Shown here: positions 18,041 to 25,520 of the stretch, piece after piece
Numbering within the stretch: the stretch's first letter is position 1
Layout of the letters: the number at the start of each line of letters is the position of its first letter
DNA from: Leucobacter exalbidus
GTDB lineage: Bacteria; Actinomycetota; Actinomycetes; Actinomycetales; Microbacteriaceae
DNA: 64,000 bases
Direction of reading: 5' to 3'
Assembly: GCF_017834145.1 (NCBI RefSeq)
Contig: NZ_JAFIDA010000001.1
Span: forward strand, 1 to 64,000
Translations under genes and position numbers: made by a program
The notes under the pieces: model-generated
Told to the model about the DNA's origin: nothing
Seen by the model: the letters and a program-made list of their open reading frames with translations, nothing else
Databases searched by the model: none

Positions 18041-18733
18041 GTGTTCGGCAGATCGAAGAAACGCAAGAGCAGTGGTTCTCGAGGGCTGCGTCGACTTCCT
18101 AAGCGCGTGCTCGCTCCGGTCGAAGAGATCGTTGAGCAGGGCCTGCTGGTCGCCGATGTGGCCGTGCGCATGACCGTGAAAAACACGATCATCATGAACG
18201 CGTTGAAGCGCAACGTCGATTATGACGCGACGCAGATCAACACGATGGTGCACGACTCATGCGTAGATCTTGCTGAAGAGCGCGAGCGCGACGCTCGTCA
18301 CATTGCGCGCATGCGCAACGAAATTCGTGACACCGGGCGCAGCTCGTGGAGCGAATCAGACTACGGCAACGACGATAACCGCACGCTGCGGCACCGCCAA
18401 GAAGTGTATGAGCAAGTGGCTGAAGAGCTGCACAAGCGCGCTTCTGACCCGACCTATTTGGAAGAGACCGCTGAGCGCGCCCGTCAAGCTGCGTGGCACG
18501 AGATTGGCGGGTCACTTGCTGACCGCGCCACTCAGCCCTATTACAGCGGTAACTACAACGACGAGTACGGCAGCGAGCGAGACAGCCGTATTCAGCAGCT
18601 CATCGAGAAAGACCTCACCTCGTTGATCCGGGAGCAGGCGGCGAAGGCCGCGGGCGAGAGTGGCGAAACGCTGAGCGACGCGCCCAAGAAGCGCATCTTC
18701 AAACGTAAAGACCGCAGCGCCTCGGCGAGCTAA
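18041..18733 (+). CDS. Conserved hypothetical cytoplasmic protein
   Basis: A 230-residue highly charged protein with a basic N-terminus (KKRKSSGSRGLRRLPKR) and long helical, probably coiled-coil stretches (about 75-95, 115-160, 190-220). No enzyme motif, signal peptide or membrane helix. GTG start with GGGGAG upstream. Its stop overlaps the stop of the convergent acetyltransferase gene by 4 nt. Similar proteins exist in Microbacteriaceae under vague names; I assign no function. Confidence 0.75.
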   Translation: MFGRSKKRKSSGSRGLRRLPKRVLAPVEEIVEQGLLVADVAVRMTVKNTIIMNALKRNVDYDATQINTMVHDSCVDLAEERERDARHIARMRNEIRDTGRSSWSESDYGNDDNRTLRHRQEVYEQVAEELHKRASDPTYLEETAERARQAAWHEIGGSLADRATQPYYSGNYNDEYGSERDSRIQQLIEKDLTSLIREQAAKAAGESGETLSDAPKKRIFKRKDRSASAS

Positions 18734-19074
18734 CCCTGATCGGTCGGCGTGCTCGCTGAACGCAGCTCGGGGTGCTTCTTGAGGTAGCCCTCAATGAACC
18801 AGCACGAGGCTGCGATGCGGCGGCTCTGGGCGAGCTCGCTCGAGAGCGCGTGCTGCGCCAGCAACCCAGAAAGCCCGGTGCCGCGCAGCGTCGGGGTGAC
18901 CAGCGTGTGGTCAAAATCGATGACGGTCTCACCGAGCAGCGAGTAGTGAGCCTCGCCCACGAGCTCGGGCCCGGCTGCTGTCGCGTGCGTCACGGTGAAC
19001 CGGTGCGCCTCAGGTTCGTGCGCAATCGTGAACCCTGCCGCTGCCGCCTGTGCTTCATCGAGATATCTAGCCAT
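18730..19074 (-). CDS. GNAT-like N-acetyltransferase, YjdJ type
   Basis: Short (114 residue) acetyltransferase of the type in which the acetyl-CoA loop reads RGTGLSGLLAQHAL and the end has CWFIEGYLKKHPE. An IDFDHTLVTP beta strand precedes the loop. The family is the minimal GNAT (Gcn5-related, type 2). The ATG is 6 nt from a TAAGGT box. Its promoter is back-to-back with that of the lipoprotein gene. Confidence 0.88.
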   Translation of the reverse strand: MARYLDEAQAAAAGFTIAHEPEAHRFTVTHATAAGPELVGEAHYSLLGETVIDFDHTLVTPTLRGTGLSGLLAQHALSSELAQSRRIAASCWFIEGYLKKHPELRSASTPTDQG

Positions 19075-19080
19075 GTGCTC

Positions 19081-19086
19081 ACCTTA
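19081..19086 (-). promoter_or_regulatory. -10 box of the acetyltransferase gene
   Basis: TAAGGT on the minus strand, 6 nt before the ATG at 19074. Only 22 bp separate it from the opposing box at 19109. Confidence 0.5.
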
Positions 19087-19108
19087 CGCGGGTGGCGTCG
19101 GCCCCGGC

Positions 19109-19114
19109 TATCCT
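19109..19114 (+). promoter_or_regulatory. -10 box of the lipoprotein/SAHH-like operon
   Basis: TATCCT, 7 nt before a GTG at 19122. Confidence 0.5.
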
Positions 19115-19121
19115 AAAAGGT

Positions 19122-19820
19122 GTGCAAATGAAGTTACGTGCTCGAGCCGCTGCGCTCGCGATCGCGGCCACCGGGCTGCTCTTGGCCGGCTGCAGTGCCG
19201 GCGCAGGCTCCGCTGAACCCAAGCCCAAACCCGAGGTGCTCTCTGCGAGCGAAGCCGGGGGAATCTATCTTGATGCGGTGTGCCCGGTGAACCAGGCCTG
19301 GGATGCCGCCGATGTGGAGCTTGACCGGTTACGCCTCACGATCTCGCGGGGCGAGCCCGATACGCGCAGGTTCGCCTCGGCCATGAACAAGGTCGCCGCC
19401 GCGAGCAAAACCGCCGCGAATGATCTTGACCCGAAGACCCTCGATACCGACGGGCACGTGTGGCCCAAGGACGCACTCACCGAGGTTGCTGCGGTGCAGC
19501 GCACGCTCACGAGCGACCAGGCGCAGGCGACCAAGGTCGCAAAGTTTGGAGTCAACCAGGTGCTGGGTTACGAGTGGGACGGGGCCGAAGATCTGGGCGC
19601 GGCAGCAAGCGCCGCTCGTGCCGCGCTCGGTCTGCCCGCCGACGGCGAAAATGCCTGCCAGCAGTGGCACGACCAGGTAGCCGCCGACGAAGCAGCCGCA
19701 AAAAAGGCCGCTGCTGACTCCGGATCAACGGGCAAGGACTCAGCTGAGAAGTCGCCCGCCGAGAAGCCGGCATCCAAGCCAGCACAGAAATCTTCTTCCG
19801 ATTCGAGTAGCACCTCATGA
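19122..19820 (+). CDS. Secreted lipoprotein, unknown function
   Basis: Exported lipoprotein with a basic N-terminus, hydrophobic core and lipobox LLAGC ahead of a helical domain. The C-terminal 45 residues are a low-complexity Ala/Lys/Ser tail (KSPAEKPASKPAQKSS). Two cysteines (in DAVCPVN and ENACQQW) may form a disulphide. The start is either GTG 19122 (7 nt after TATCCT) or ATG 19128. It overlaps the SAHH-like gene by ATGA, a surprising coupling of an envelope lipoprotein to a cytoplasmic enzyme-fold protein. Confidence 0.82.
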   Translation: MQMKLRARAAALAIAATGLLLAGCSAGAGSAEPKPKPEVLSASEAGGIYLDAVCPVNQAWDAADVELDRLRLTISRGEPDTRRFASAMNKVAAASKTAANDLDPKTLDTDGHVWPKDALTEVAAVQRTLTSDQAQATKVAKFGVNQVLGYEWDGAEDLGAAASAARAALGLPADGENACQQWHDQVAADEAAAKKAAADSGSTGKDSAEKSPAEKPASKPAQKSSSDSSSTS

Positions 19821-21454
19821 CGCTCGCGGGGGATTCGGCCGCGCTCGCGATCGAGCGTGCGGTGCGCGCCGCGGCGCGATCGGGCAACCGGCTGCTCTCG
19901 GGCAGCACCGCGCTCGTCTCGGTGACCGATGACCTCGCGCGCACCACCCTGCAGCATGCGCTCGCACGCATGGGCGTGCGGGCAGCATTACCGGGCCACC
20001 CAGCAGACTTCGTGTTTGTTGACACCAGCGATGCAGCAGAGTTTGCTGCGTCTGACGCTGCGGCCGACTCAAGCCTCCCCGCCGTGGTCGTGGCCCTCGA
20101 CGGCGGCATCGTGTCACCGCGTGGAACCGACCCGGCTGCGCGCATCGCATGGGCCGAGCGCGGCATGCCCGCCACCGCCGCCCTCGCCCGCGAACTTGCG
20201 CAGGGCATGGTGGGCGGCGCCGCGCCGCGCGTGGCCGTGAGCCTAGTGCTCGAGCCCAAGACCGCGGCGTTTACGCTGACGCTCGCGGCAGCGAGGTGTG
20301 ACGTCGCGGTGTTCAGTGCGGTGTCAGAGACCGATCCCGAGATCGCACGCGAGCTTGCCAAAGACGGCAGGGTCGCCGTGTTCGCCCCCACCGATGAGAC
20401 CTCAAGCTCGCGCATCAAGAGTGTTGATGCGGCGCACGCCGCCGCCATCTTGGAGTGGGCCCCCGACTACCTCATTGACGACGGTTCACACCTGATCAGG
20501 CTTGCACACACTGAGCGCCCTGACGCCCTAGACTGGCTGGTCGGTGCGGCTGAAGAAACCACGAGTGGGGTGCGGCCGCTGCTCGAAATGGTGCAGCAGG
20601 GTGATCTGCGCATTCCCGTGATCGCGGTCAATGATGCGCGCACCAAAACCGGGTTTGACAACCTCATTGGCACGGGGCAATCGTGCGTGTTCGCGATCGC
20701 CGATGTGCTCGACGCCGCTGGCTGGCACGCGCCCGCACAGCAGCACCGTGACGACGGCGCCACTTACGCAGGGCTCCACGGCACACGGTGGACCGTGATC
20801 GGGTACGGCCCCGTGGGCGTGGGCACCGCGCGGTTTGCCGCGGCGCTGGGCGCGACGGTCACCGTGGTTGAACGCGATCCGGTGCGCGCCCTCGACGCCC
20901 TGCACGACGGATTCGAAGCGCGCAGCATGGCTGACGCGCTCGCTACTGCAGACGTGGTGGTGAGCGCGACCGGTGTGTGGCACACGCTCGGGCGCACGCA
21001 CTTCGCCGCGATGCGCCCGGGCACCGCGGTCGCGGTCGCCGGCGGCATCGACGACGAACTCGCGCTCGACGAACTGCGCGCCGCGGGCTGGACGATGGCA
21101 CCTATCGGATCGCCCGCATCCGCGCTCGAAGAGTGGCGCGCACCCGATGCGACCGCCGGCCCCTATGTGGTCGCGGGCGGCGGTGGCGTGAACTATACCG
21201 CGGGGGAGGGCAACCCCATCGAAGTGATGGATCTGTCGTTTGCCACGCAGCTCGCAGCACTCGCGAGGCTGATGCGCGAGCGCCCGGCGCCCGGCGTGCA
21301 CGCGCTTTCTGCGGCTGAGGAGCGGCTCGTGGCTCGGGCGGCGCTCGCAGCGCGCGGCGGCAGCGCCGACGCAGATCCGGAATCTACGCGTGCCGGAGGC
21401 GCCGCGCAGCCGTGGCCCATCCACCGCTACCGCACGCACAACATCGAGCAATAA
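19817..21454 (+). CDS. S-adenosylhomocysteine hydrolase-like protein, active-site histidines lost
   Basis: The SAHH fold is recognisable from about residue 105: RIAWAERGMP, then SLVLEPKTA (archaeal-type LHLExKTA), DDG (221-223), AEETTSG (245-251), NDARTKTGFDN (272-282), the NAD loop GYGPVGVG (329-336) and EGNPIEVMDLSF (464-475). Human His55, His301 and His353 align with Val144, Gly410 and Asn466, and Cys195 with Thr286; Asp131, Glu156, Lys186, Asp190 and Asn191 equivalents remain. A 100-residue N-terminal extension is unusual. It probably binds NAD but is unlikely to be an ordinary SAH hydrolase. It is the second gene of an operon and sits 18 nt before a deaminase-like gene. Confidence 0.8.
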   Translation: MTLAGDSAALAIERAVRAAARSGNRLLSGSTALVSVTDDLARTTLQHALARMGVRAALPGHPADFVFVDTSDAAEFAASDAAADSSLPAVVVALDGGIVSPRGTDPAARIAWAERGMPATAALARELAQGMVGGAAPRVAVSLVLEPKTAAFTLTLAAARCDVAVFSAVSETDPEIARELAKDGRVAVFAPTDETSSSRIKSVDAAHAAAILEWAPDYLIDDGSHLIRLAHTERPDALDWLVGAAEETTSGVRPLLEMVQQGDLRIPVIAVNDARTKTGFDNLIGTGQSCVFAIADVLDAAGWHAPAQQHRDDGATYAGLHGTRWTVIGYGPVGVGTARFAAALGATVTVVERDPVRALDALHDGFEARSMADALATADVVVSATGVWHTLGRTHFAAMRPGTAVAVAGGIDDELALDELRAAGWTMAPIGSPASALEEWRAPDATAGPYVVAGGGGVNYTAGEGNPIEVMDLSFATQLAALARLMRERPAPGVHALSAAEERLVARAALAARGGSADADPESTRAGGAAQPWPIHRYRTHNIEQ

Positions 21455-21460
21455 ACGCCC

Positions 21461-21466
21461 TAGAAT
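21461..21466 (+). promoter_or_regulatory. -10 box of the amidohydrolase gene
   Basis: TAGAAT, 6 nt before the GTG at 21473, within the 18-nt gap after the SAHH-like gene. Confidence 0.5.
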
Positions 21467-21472
21467 CAGGGG

Positions 21473-22786
21473 GTGAGCTCCCAGCAAGAAATCGTCGTGT
21501 ACAGCGCGGCCCTCGTATTTCCCGTGACCAGCCCCCGCATCGCCGATGGGGCGGTCGCGGTGCTGGGTAAGCGCATTTTGCACGTCGGCGACCGCCGCTG
21601 GGTGCTCGAAGCGCTTGAAGAGCGCGGCGCGCAGTACCGCGAAGAGCACTGGGACGGCGTGCTCGCCCCCGGGCTCGTCAACGGGCACACCCACCTGCAG
21701 TACACCCACATGGCCGAGGTTGCCAACCGCAACTACCGCGGGTTTGACGACTGGGGCGACGCGTTCGACGCCGTGTACGAACGCGTCGGGCACGACTGGG
21801 CTGCTGCGGCCGCTGACGGGGCGGCCCTGAGCCTGGCCGCAGGCGTCACCGCCGCGGCCGACGTTGTAACCGACCGCGAAGCCCTCTCAGCCCTGCACAC
21901 CGCGGGAATGCACGGCATCGCCTACTGGGAGGTGTACGGCGCCGATAACGCGGGCTGGACGAACGAAGCCAAAGACGCGGTGCGCGAGCAGATTCGCTCG
22001 ATTCCCTCGCCCCCCGGCGCCGGAGTTTCGCCGCACGCCCCATACTCGCTTGACGTGCAGCCGCTGCTCGAGCTGCCCGACATCGTGCGCGAGGAAGGCC
22101 TGCGCCTGCACATTCACCTCGCCGAGGCGCACATGGAGCGTGAGTTCGACGGCATCGACGGGTACGCCGGCCCCGGCGGGCACGGCTCGTGGCCGTCGCT
22201 CGGCGCCGACAGCTTTCGGGCGCTGCGCTCGCACGGCATCGGCGTCTCATCGACCCAGTTCGTCGACCACCTGGGCGTGCTCGGCCCCGACTGCCACATC
22301 GCCCACGGCGTGTACGTCAGCGCTGAAGACCGCGCCCTGCTGCGCGCCCGCGGCACGAGCGTCGCCCTGTGCCCCCGCTCCAACGAGGTCATCGGGCTCG
22401 ATATGCCCCCGGTGGCGGCCTACCTGCGCGAGGGCAACCAGATCGCGGTGGGCACCGACTCGCTCTCGTCGTCACCCTCGCTCGACCTGCTCGCCGACGT
22501 CGGCAAGCTATACCGGGTCGCCCGCGACCAGGGATACCGCGGCGACGACCTGCACCAGCGCCTGTTTGGTGCGGCGACGCTCGGCGGCGCCGCGGCACTC
22601 GGTCTGCACGTGGGCAAGAACCGGATCGGGCAGCTTGGCGTCGGCGCCATGGCTGACCTCGCGTTCTTCGACGTGCCCACCCACAACCCCGATGTCGCCC
22701 TCGCCGAGCTCGTGGAGGCCGGCGCGGGTCGCGCCCGGCGCACCATCGTGGCCGGTGTTGAAAAATACAACGTCACCTCGGGCTAA
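21473..22786 (+). CDS. Amidohydrolase, SAH/MTA deaminase-like
   Basis: Metal-dependent hydrolase of the cytosine-deaminase/TrzN group. Ligands visible: His72 and His74 (GHTHL), His215 (HIHLAE, with Glu218), His278 (HIAHG) and Asp329 (GTDS). The SPHAPYS segment (186-192) is typical of 5'-methylthioadenosine/SAH deaminases and aminofutalosine deaminases. At 437 residues it has the family length. The substrate is not decided by sequence. The SAHH-like neighbour makes an adenosyl thioether or a related nucleoside a reasonable guess. Confidence 0.85.
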   Translation: MSSQQEIVVYSAALVFPVTSPRIADGAVAVLGKRILHVGDRRWVLEALEERGAQYREEHWDGVLAPGLVNGHTHLQYTHMAEVANRNYRGFDDWGDAFDAVYERVGHDWAAAAADGAALSLAAGVTAAADVVTDREALSALHTAGMHGIAYWEVYGADNAGWTNEAKDAVREQIRSIPSPPGAGVSPHAPYSLDVQPLLELPDIVREEGLRLHIHLAEAHMEREFDGIDGYAGPGGHGSWPSLGADSFRALRSHGIGVSSTQFVDHLGVLGPDCHIAHGVYVSAEDRALLRARGTSVALCPRSNEVIGLDMPPVAAYLREGNQIAVGTDSLSSSPSLDLLADVGKLYRVARDQGYRGDDLHQRLFGAATLGGAAALGLHVGKNRIGQLGVGAMADLAFFDVPTHNPDVALAELVEAGAGRARRTIVAGVEKYNVTSG

Positions 22787-22815
22787 CCGATTCTGGGACT
22801 GTTGCTCACGTCTCG

Positions 22816-22821
22816 TAGAAT
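22816..22821 (+). promoter_or_regulatory. -10 box of the ABC importer operon
   Basis: TAGAAT about 58 nt before the ATG at 22880. Unlike most promoters here, it produces a leadered mRNA with an AGGAG site (22868-22872). Confidence 0.5.
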
Positions 22822-22879
22822 GAGGAGCAGCCTGAAGCTCGCACCTTCTTTCGATTCACTTTTACATAGGAGTACTCGC

Positions 22880-23704
22880 ATGTCTCGTACGTCTCGCGTT
22901 GTTGCCGCGGTCGCCGCTGGCGCTGCCGCCCTGCTTGTCCTTTCCGCCTGCACCAGCGGTGCCGCAGACTCTGCCGAGATTGGTTCGGTTACCGAGGGCA
23001 AACTCACTATCGCGACGGGCGAACCCGCGTACGCGCCGTGGATGATCGATAACACCCCCGAAAATGGCGAGGGCTTCGAATCGGCCGTGGCCTACGCCGT
23101 GGCAGAGGAGATGGGCTATACCGCCGAGGACGTCGTGTGGATTCGTACCCCGTTCGAGTCGGCCATCGCGCCCGGCCCGAAGGAGTTCGACCTGAACATG
23201 CAGCAGTTCTCGGCGACGCCCGAGCGCGAGAACGCGGTTGATTTCTCCTCGCCGTACTATGTCACCACCCAGGCCATCGTCGCGAATGCGGGCAGCGAAG
23301 CCGCGAACGCAAAGTCGATCAAGGATCTTGACGGCACCGTCTTCGGTGTCGCTTCGGGCACCACGTCATTCACGGCCGCCGAGAAGGTCTTCGGCGACAC
23401 CGCCAAAGTGCAGGTGTTCAACAACCTCGATGACGTGGTCGCTGCGCTGCAGAACGGCAACATCGACGCGCTCGTGACCGACCTGCCCGGTGCGTTCTAC
23501 GTACGTGATGCGCAGCTCGATGACGGTGTCATCGTGGGCCAGCTCGCCGATGAGGCGGGCGACGAATTCGCCTTCCTACTGCCGAAGGGCTCGAACCTCA
23601 CCAAGCCCGTCTCTGACGCGGTCGATACGCTGCGCGAAGACGGCACCCTCGACGAGCTCGCCGCAGAGTGGATTGCTGACCAGGGTGCACCCGTGCTGAA
23701 GTAA
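22880..23704 (+). CDS. ABC importer substrate-binding lipoprotein, amino-acid type
   Basis: Extracellular family-3 solute-binding protein. Signal peptide with lipobox VLSAC, then KLTIATGEPAYAPW, the usual opening lobe strand, and FDLNMQQFSATPERENAVDFSSPYY, the amino-acid-binding signature. The start at 22880 is set by the AGGAG site; the longer frame has no signal logic. It is followed by a strong intergenic stem-loop, then permease and ATPase. Substrate is probably a polar amino acid or derivative. Confidence 0.92.
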   Translation: MSRTSRVVAAVAAGAAALLVLSACTSGAADSAEIGSVTEGKLTIATGEPAYAPWMIDNTPENGEGFESAVAYAVAEEMGYTAEDVVWIRTPFESAIAPGPKEFDLNMQQFSATPERENAVDFSSPYYVTTQAIVANAGSEAANAKSIKDLDGTVFGVASGTTSFTAAEKVFGDTAKVQVFNNLDDVVAALQNGNIDALVTDLPGAFYVRDAQLDDGVIVGQLADEAGDEFAFLLPKGSNLTKPVSDAVDTLREDGTLDELAAEWIADQGAPVLK

Positions 23705-23712
23705 CGCGCTGA

Positions 23713-23753
23713 CGCGTAGTGTGCGGTGAGTCAGGCTCACCGCACACTACGCG
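23713..23753 (+). terminator. 18-bp perfect intergenic stem-loop
   Basis: Arms 23713-23730 and 23736-23753 are exact complements (CGCGTAGTGTGCGGTGAG), with a 5-nt loop and no U-tract. A second perfect palindrome, CCGGGGCATGCCCCGG, lies at 23766-23781. Between the binding-protein and permease genes such structures normally lower downstream expression or protect the upstream mRNA. Confidence 0.7.
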
Positions 23754-23814
23754 CCGGTTGATGTACCGGGGCATGCCCCGGCCCTAGCACTTCTTTATAT
23801 GACAGGACCCACAG

Positions 23815-24660
23815 TTGACCCACACTGTCAGCGCCATTGAACTGGACCGCCGCGCGTATCGCCGTGCGCGCGGGCGACGCTCGGTGCTTGTGAGCTTGCT
23901 CAGCACGCTCGTCTTCGCCGCGGTGCTCGTGCTCGTGCTCGTATCGAGCCCCGGTTGGGAGAGCGTGCGGCACAGCTTCTTTGATTTCAACGTCGCGGTG
24001 CAGGCCTTCCCGCGCGTAATCGAGGGCCTGTGGCTCAACGTGCAGGTGCTGTTTATCGCAGGCATCGGTGTGGCGATATTGGGCACCCTGCTCGCGGTGG
24101 CCCGCACCCTCAAGGGGGCCGTGTTCACGCCCATTCGGCTCTTGGCGGCCGGCTACACCGACCTGTTTCGCGGTATTCCGGTGCTGCTCGTGCTGTACCT
24201 CGTCGGCTTCGGCATCCCCGGCCTCGAGCTCACCAACTGGATGCCCCCGCAGTTCTGGGGCACCATCGCCCTGATCCTGTGCTATTCGGCCTACATCGCC
24301 GAGGTGCTGCGCGCGGGCATCGACGCCGTGCACCCCTCGCAGCGGCTCGCCGCTCGTTCGCTCGGCCTGAGCCACGGCAAGACGCTGCGCCTCGTGGTGC
24401 TGCCGCAGGCGGTGCGCAAGGTCACCCCCGCGCTGATGAACGACTTTGTATCGTTGCAGAAGGACGTGGGGTTGATCTCGGTGTTGGGCGCGGTGGACGC
24501 TGTGCGTGCCGCCCAGATCGAGGTGGCAACGGCCTACAACTTCACGCCGTACGTGCTCGCGGGGCTGCTGTTCGTATTGATGTCGCTGCCGTTCATTCGG
24601 CTCACCGACTGGTTGACGGCCCGCGCGCAGAAGCGTGAGCAGATTGGGGGCGTCGTATGA
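23815..24660 (+). CDS. ABC importer permease, amino-acid type
   Basis: Inner-membrane component with five to six helices in 281 residues. The EAA loop that docks the ATPase reads AARSLGLSHGKTLRLVVLPQAVRKVTPAL, and YTDLFRGIPVLLVLYL is typical of HisM/GlnP permeases. I accept the TTG start at 23815 because CAGGA (23803-23807) lies 7 nt before it. It overlaps the ATPase gene by ATGA. A single permease gene implies a homodimeric channel. Confidence 0.92.
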   Translation: MTHTVSAIELDRRAYRRARGRRSVLVSLLSTLVFAAVLVLVLVSSPGWESVRHSFFDFNVAVQAFPRVIEGLWLNVQVLFIAGIGVAILGTLLAVARTLKGAVFTPIRLLAAGYTDLFRGIPVLLVLYLVGFGIPGLELTNWMPPQFWGTIALILCYSAYIAEVLRAGIDAVHPSQRLAARSLGLSHGKTLRLVVLPQAVRKVTPALMNDFVSLQKDVGLISVLGAVDAVRAAQIEVATAYNFTPYVLAGLLFVLMSLPFIRLTDWLTARAQKREQIGGVV

Positions 24661-25442
24661 CCGGCGAACAGACCACTTCAGCGGCAAATCCCCGCACTTC
24701 ACCCGTGCTCGACGTGCGCGGGGTCGTAAAAACGTTTGGCGACCAACCGGTGCTGCGTGGCATCGACCTCACCGTCGACAAGCACGAGGTCGTCGTGCTC
24801 ATCGGGGCTTCGGGCTCGGGCAAGTCGACGCTGCTGAAAACGATCAACCTGCTCGAGCAAGTTGATGACGGCCAGATCATGCTCGGCGACACCGATATCA
24901 CTGACCCGAGCGCTAACACCGACAAAGTGCGTGCGCGCATCGGCGTGGTATTTCAGCACTACAACCTGTTTCCCCACATGAACGTGCTCGACAACGTCAC
25001 CCTCGCGGCCCGCAAGGTGTTTGGCACCCCGCGCGCACAGGCCGAGGCCCGCGGCCTCGAGCTGCTCGCCCGCATCGGCCTGGGCGACAAAGCCAAAGAG
25101 TTTCCCGATCGACTCTCGGGCGGCCAGCAGCAGCGCGTGGCGATCGCGCGCGCGATCGCCACTGATCCGGAGCTGTTATTGCTCGATGAGATCACGAGCG
25201 CCCTCGATCCGCAGCTCGTGGGCGAGGTGCTTGACATGGTGGGGGAGCTGAAGCGCGCCGGATCAACGATCGTGATGGCGACCCATGAGATGTCGTTTGC
25301 GCGTCGAGTGGCTGACCGGGTGGTGTATTTGAAGGACGGGGTGATCATCGAGTCGGGCACCCCCGAGGAGATCTTCGAGCGCCCCCAGCGCGCAGAAACA
25401 CGCGAGTTTTTGGCGCGGCTGCGCGACCCGTTCGCGCCGTAA
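24657..25442 (+). CDS. ABC importer ATPase, amino-acid type
   Basis: Powers the preceding importer. Walker A GASGSGKST, Q-loop VFQHYNLFPHM, signature LSGGQQQR, Walker B LLLLDEITSALD and the switch His in ATHEMSFARRVAD are all present in 261 residues. It matches the GlnQ/HisP class. Last gene of the three-gene operon. Confidence 0.95.
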   Translation: MTGEQTTSAANPRTSPVLDVRGVVKTFGDQPVLRGIDLTVDKHEVVVLIGASGSGKSTLLKTINLLEQVDDGQIMLGDTDITDPSANTDKVRARIGVVFQHYNLFPHMNVLDNVTLAARKVFGTPRAQAEARGLELLARIGLGDKAKEFPDRLSGGQQQRVAIARAIATDPELLLLDEITSALDPQLVGEVLDMVGELKRAGSTIVMATHEMSFARRVADRVVYLKDGVIIESGTPEEIFERPQRAETREFLARLRDPFAP

Positions 25443-25500
25443 GTCGTAGGGCCCGCGGTACCGACCAGCGAGACCGGCGGGGTGTAGCTGACCGCGCACC

Positions 25501-25506
25501 TAGGGT
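25501..25506 (+). promoter_or_regulatory. Probable -10 box of the DHA2 MFS gene
   Basis: TAGGGT, 14 nt before the ATG at 25521. This would leave a leader of only a few bases. Confidence 0.4.
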
Positions 25507-25520
25507 AAGGTTGAACCCTT

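Noticed and set aside
23799-23840. 13-codon leader ORF overlapping the permease TTG start
   Set aside because: It has an ATG but no ribosome site of its own; CAGGA is correctly spaced for the TTG, so the overlap looks accidental.
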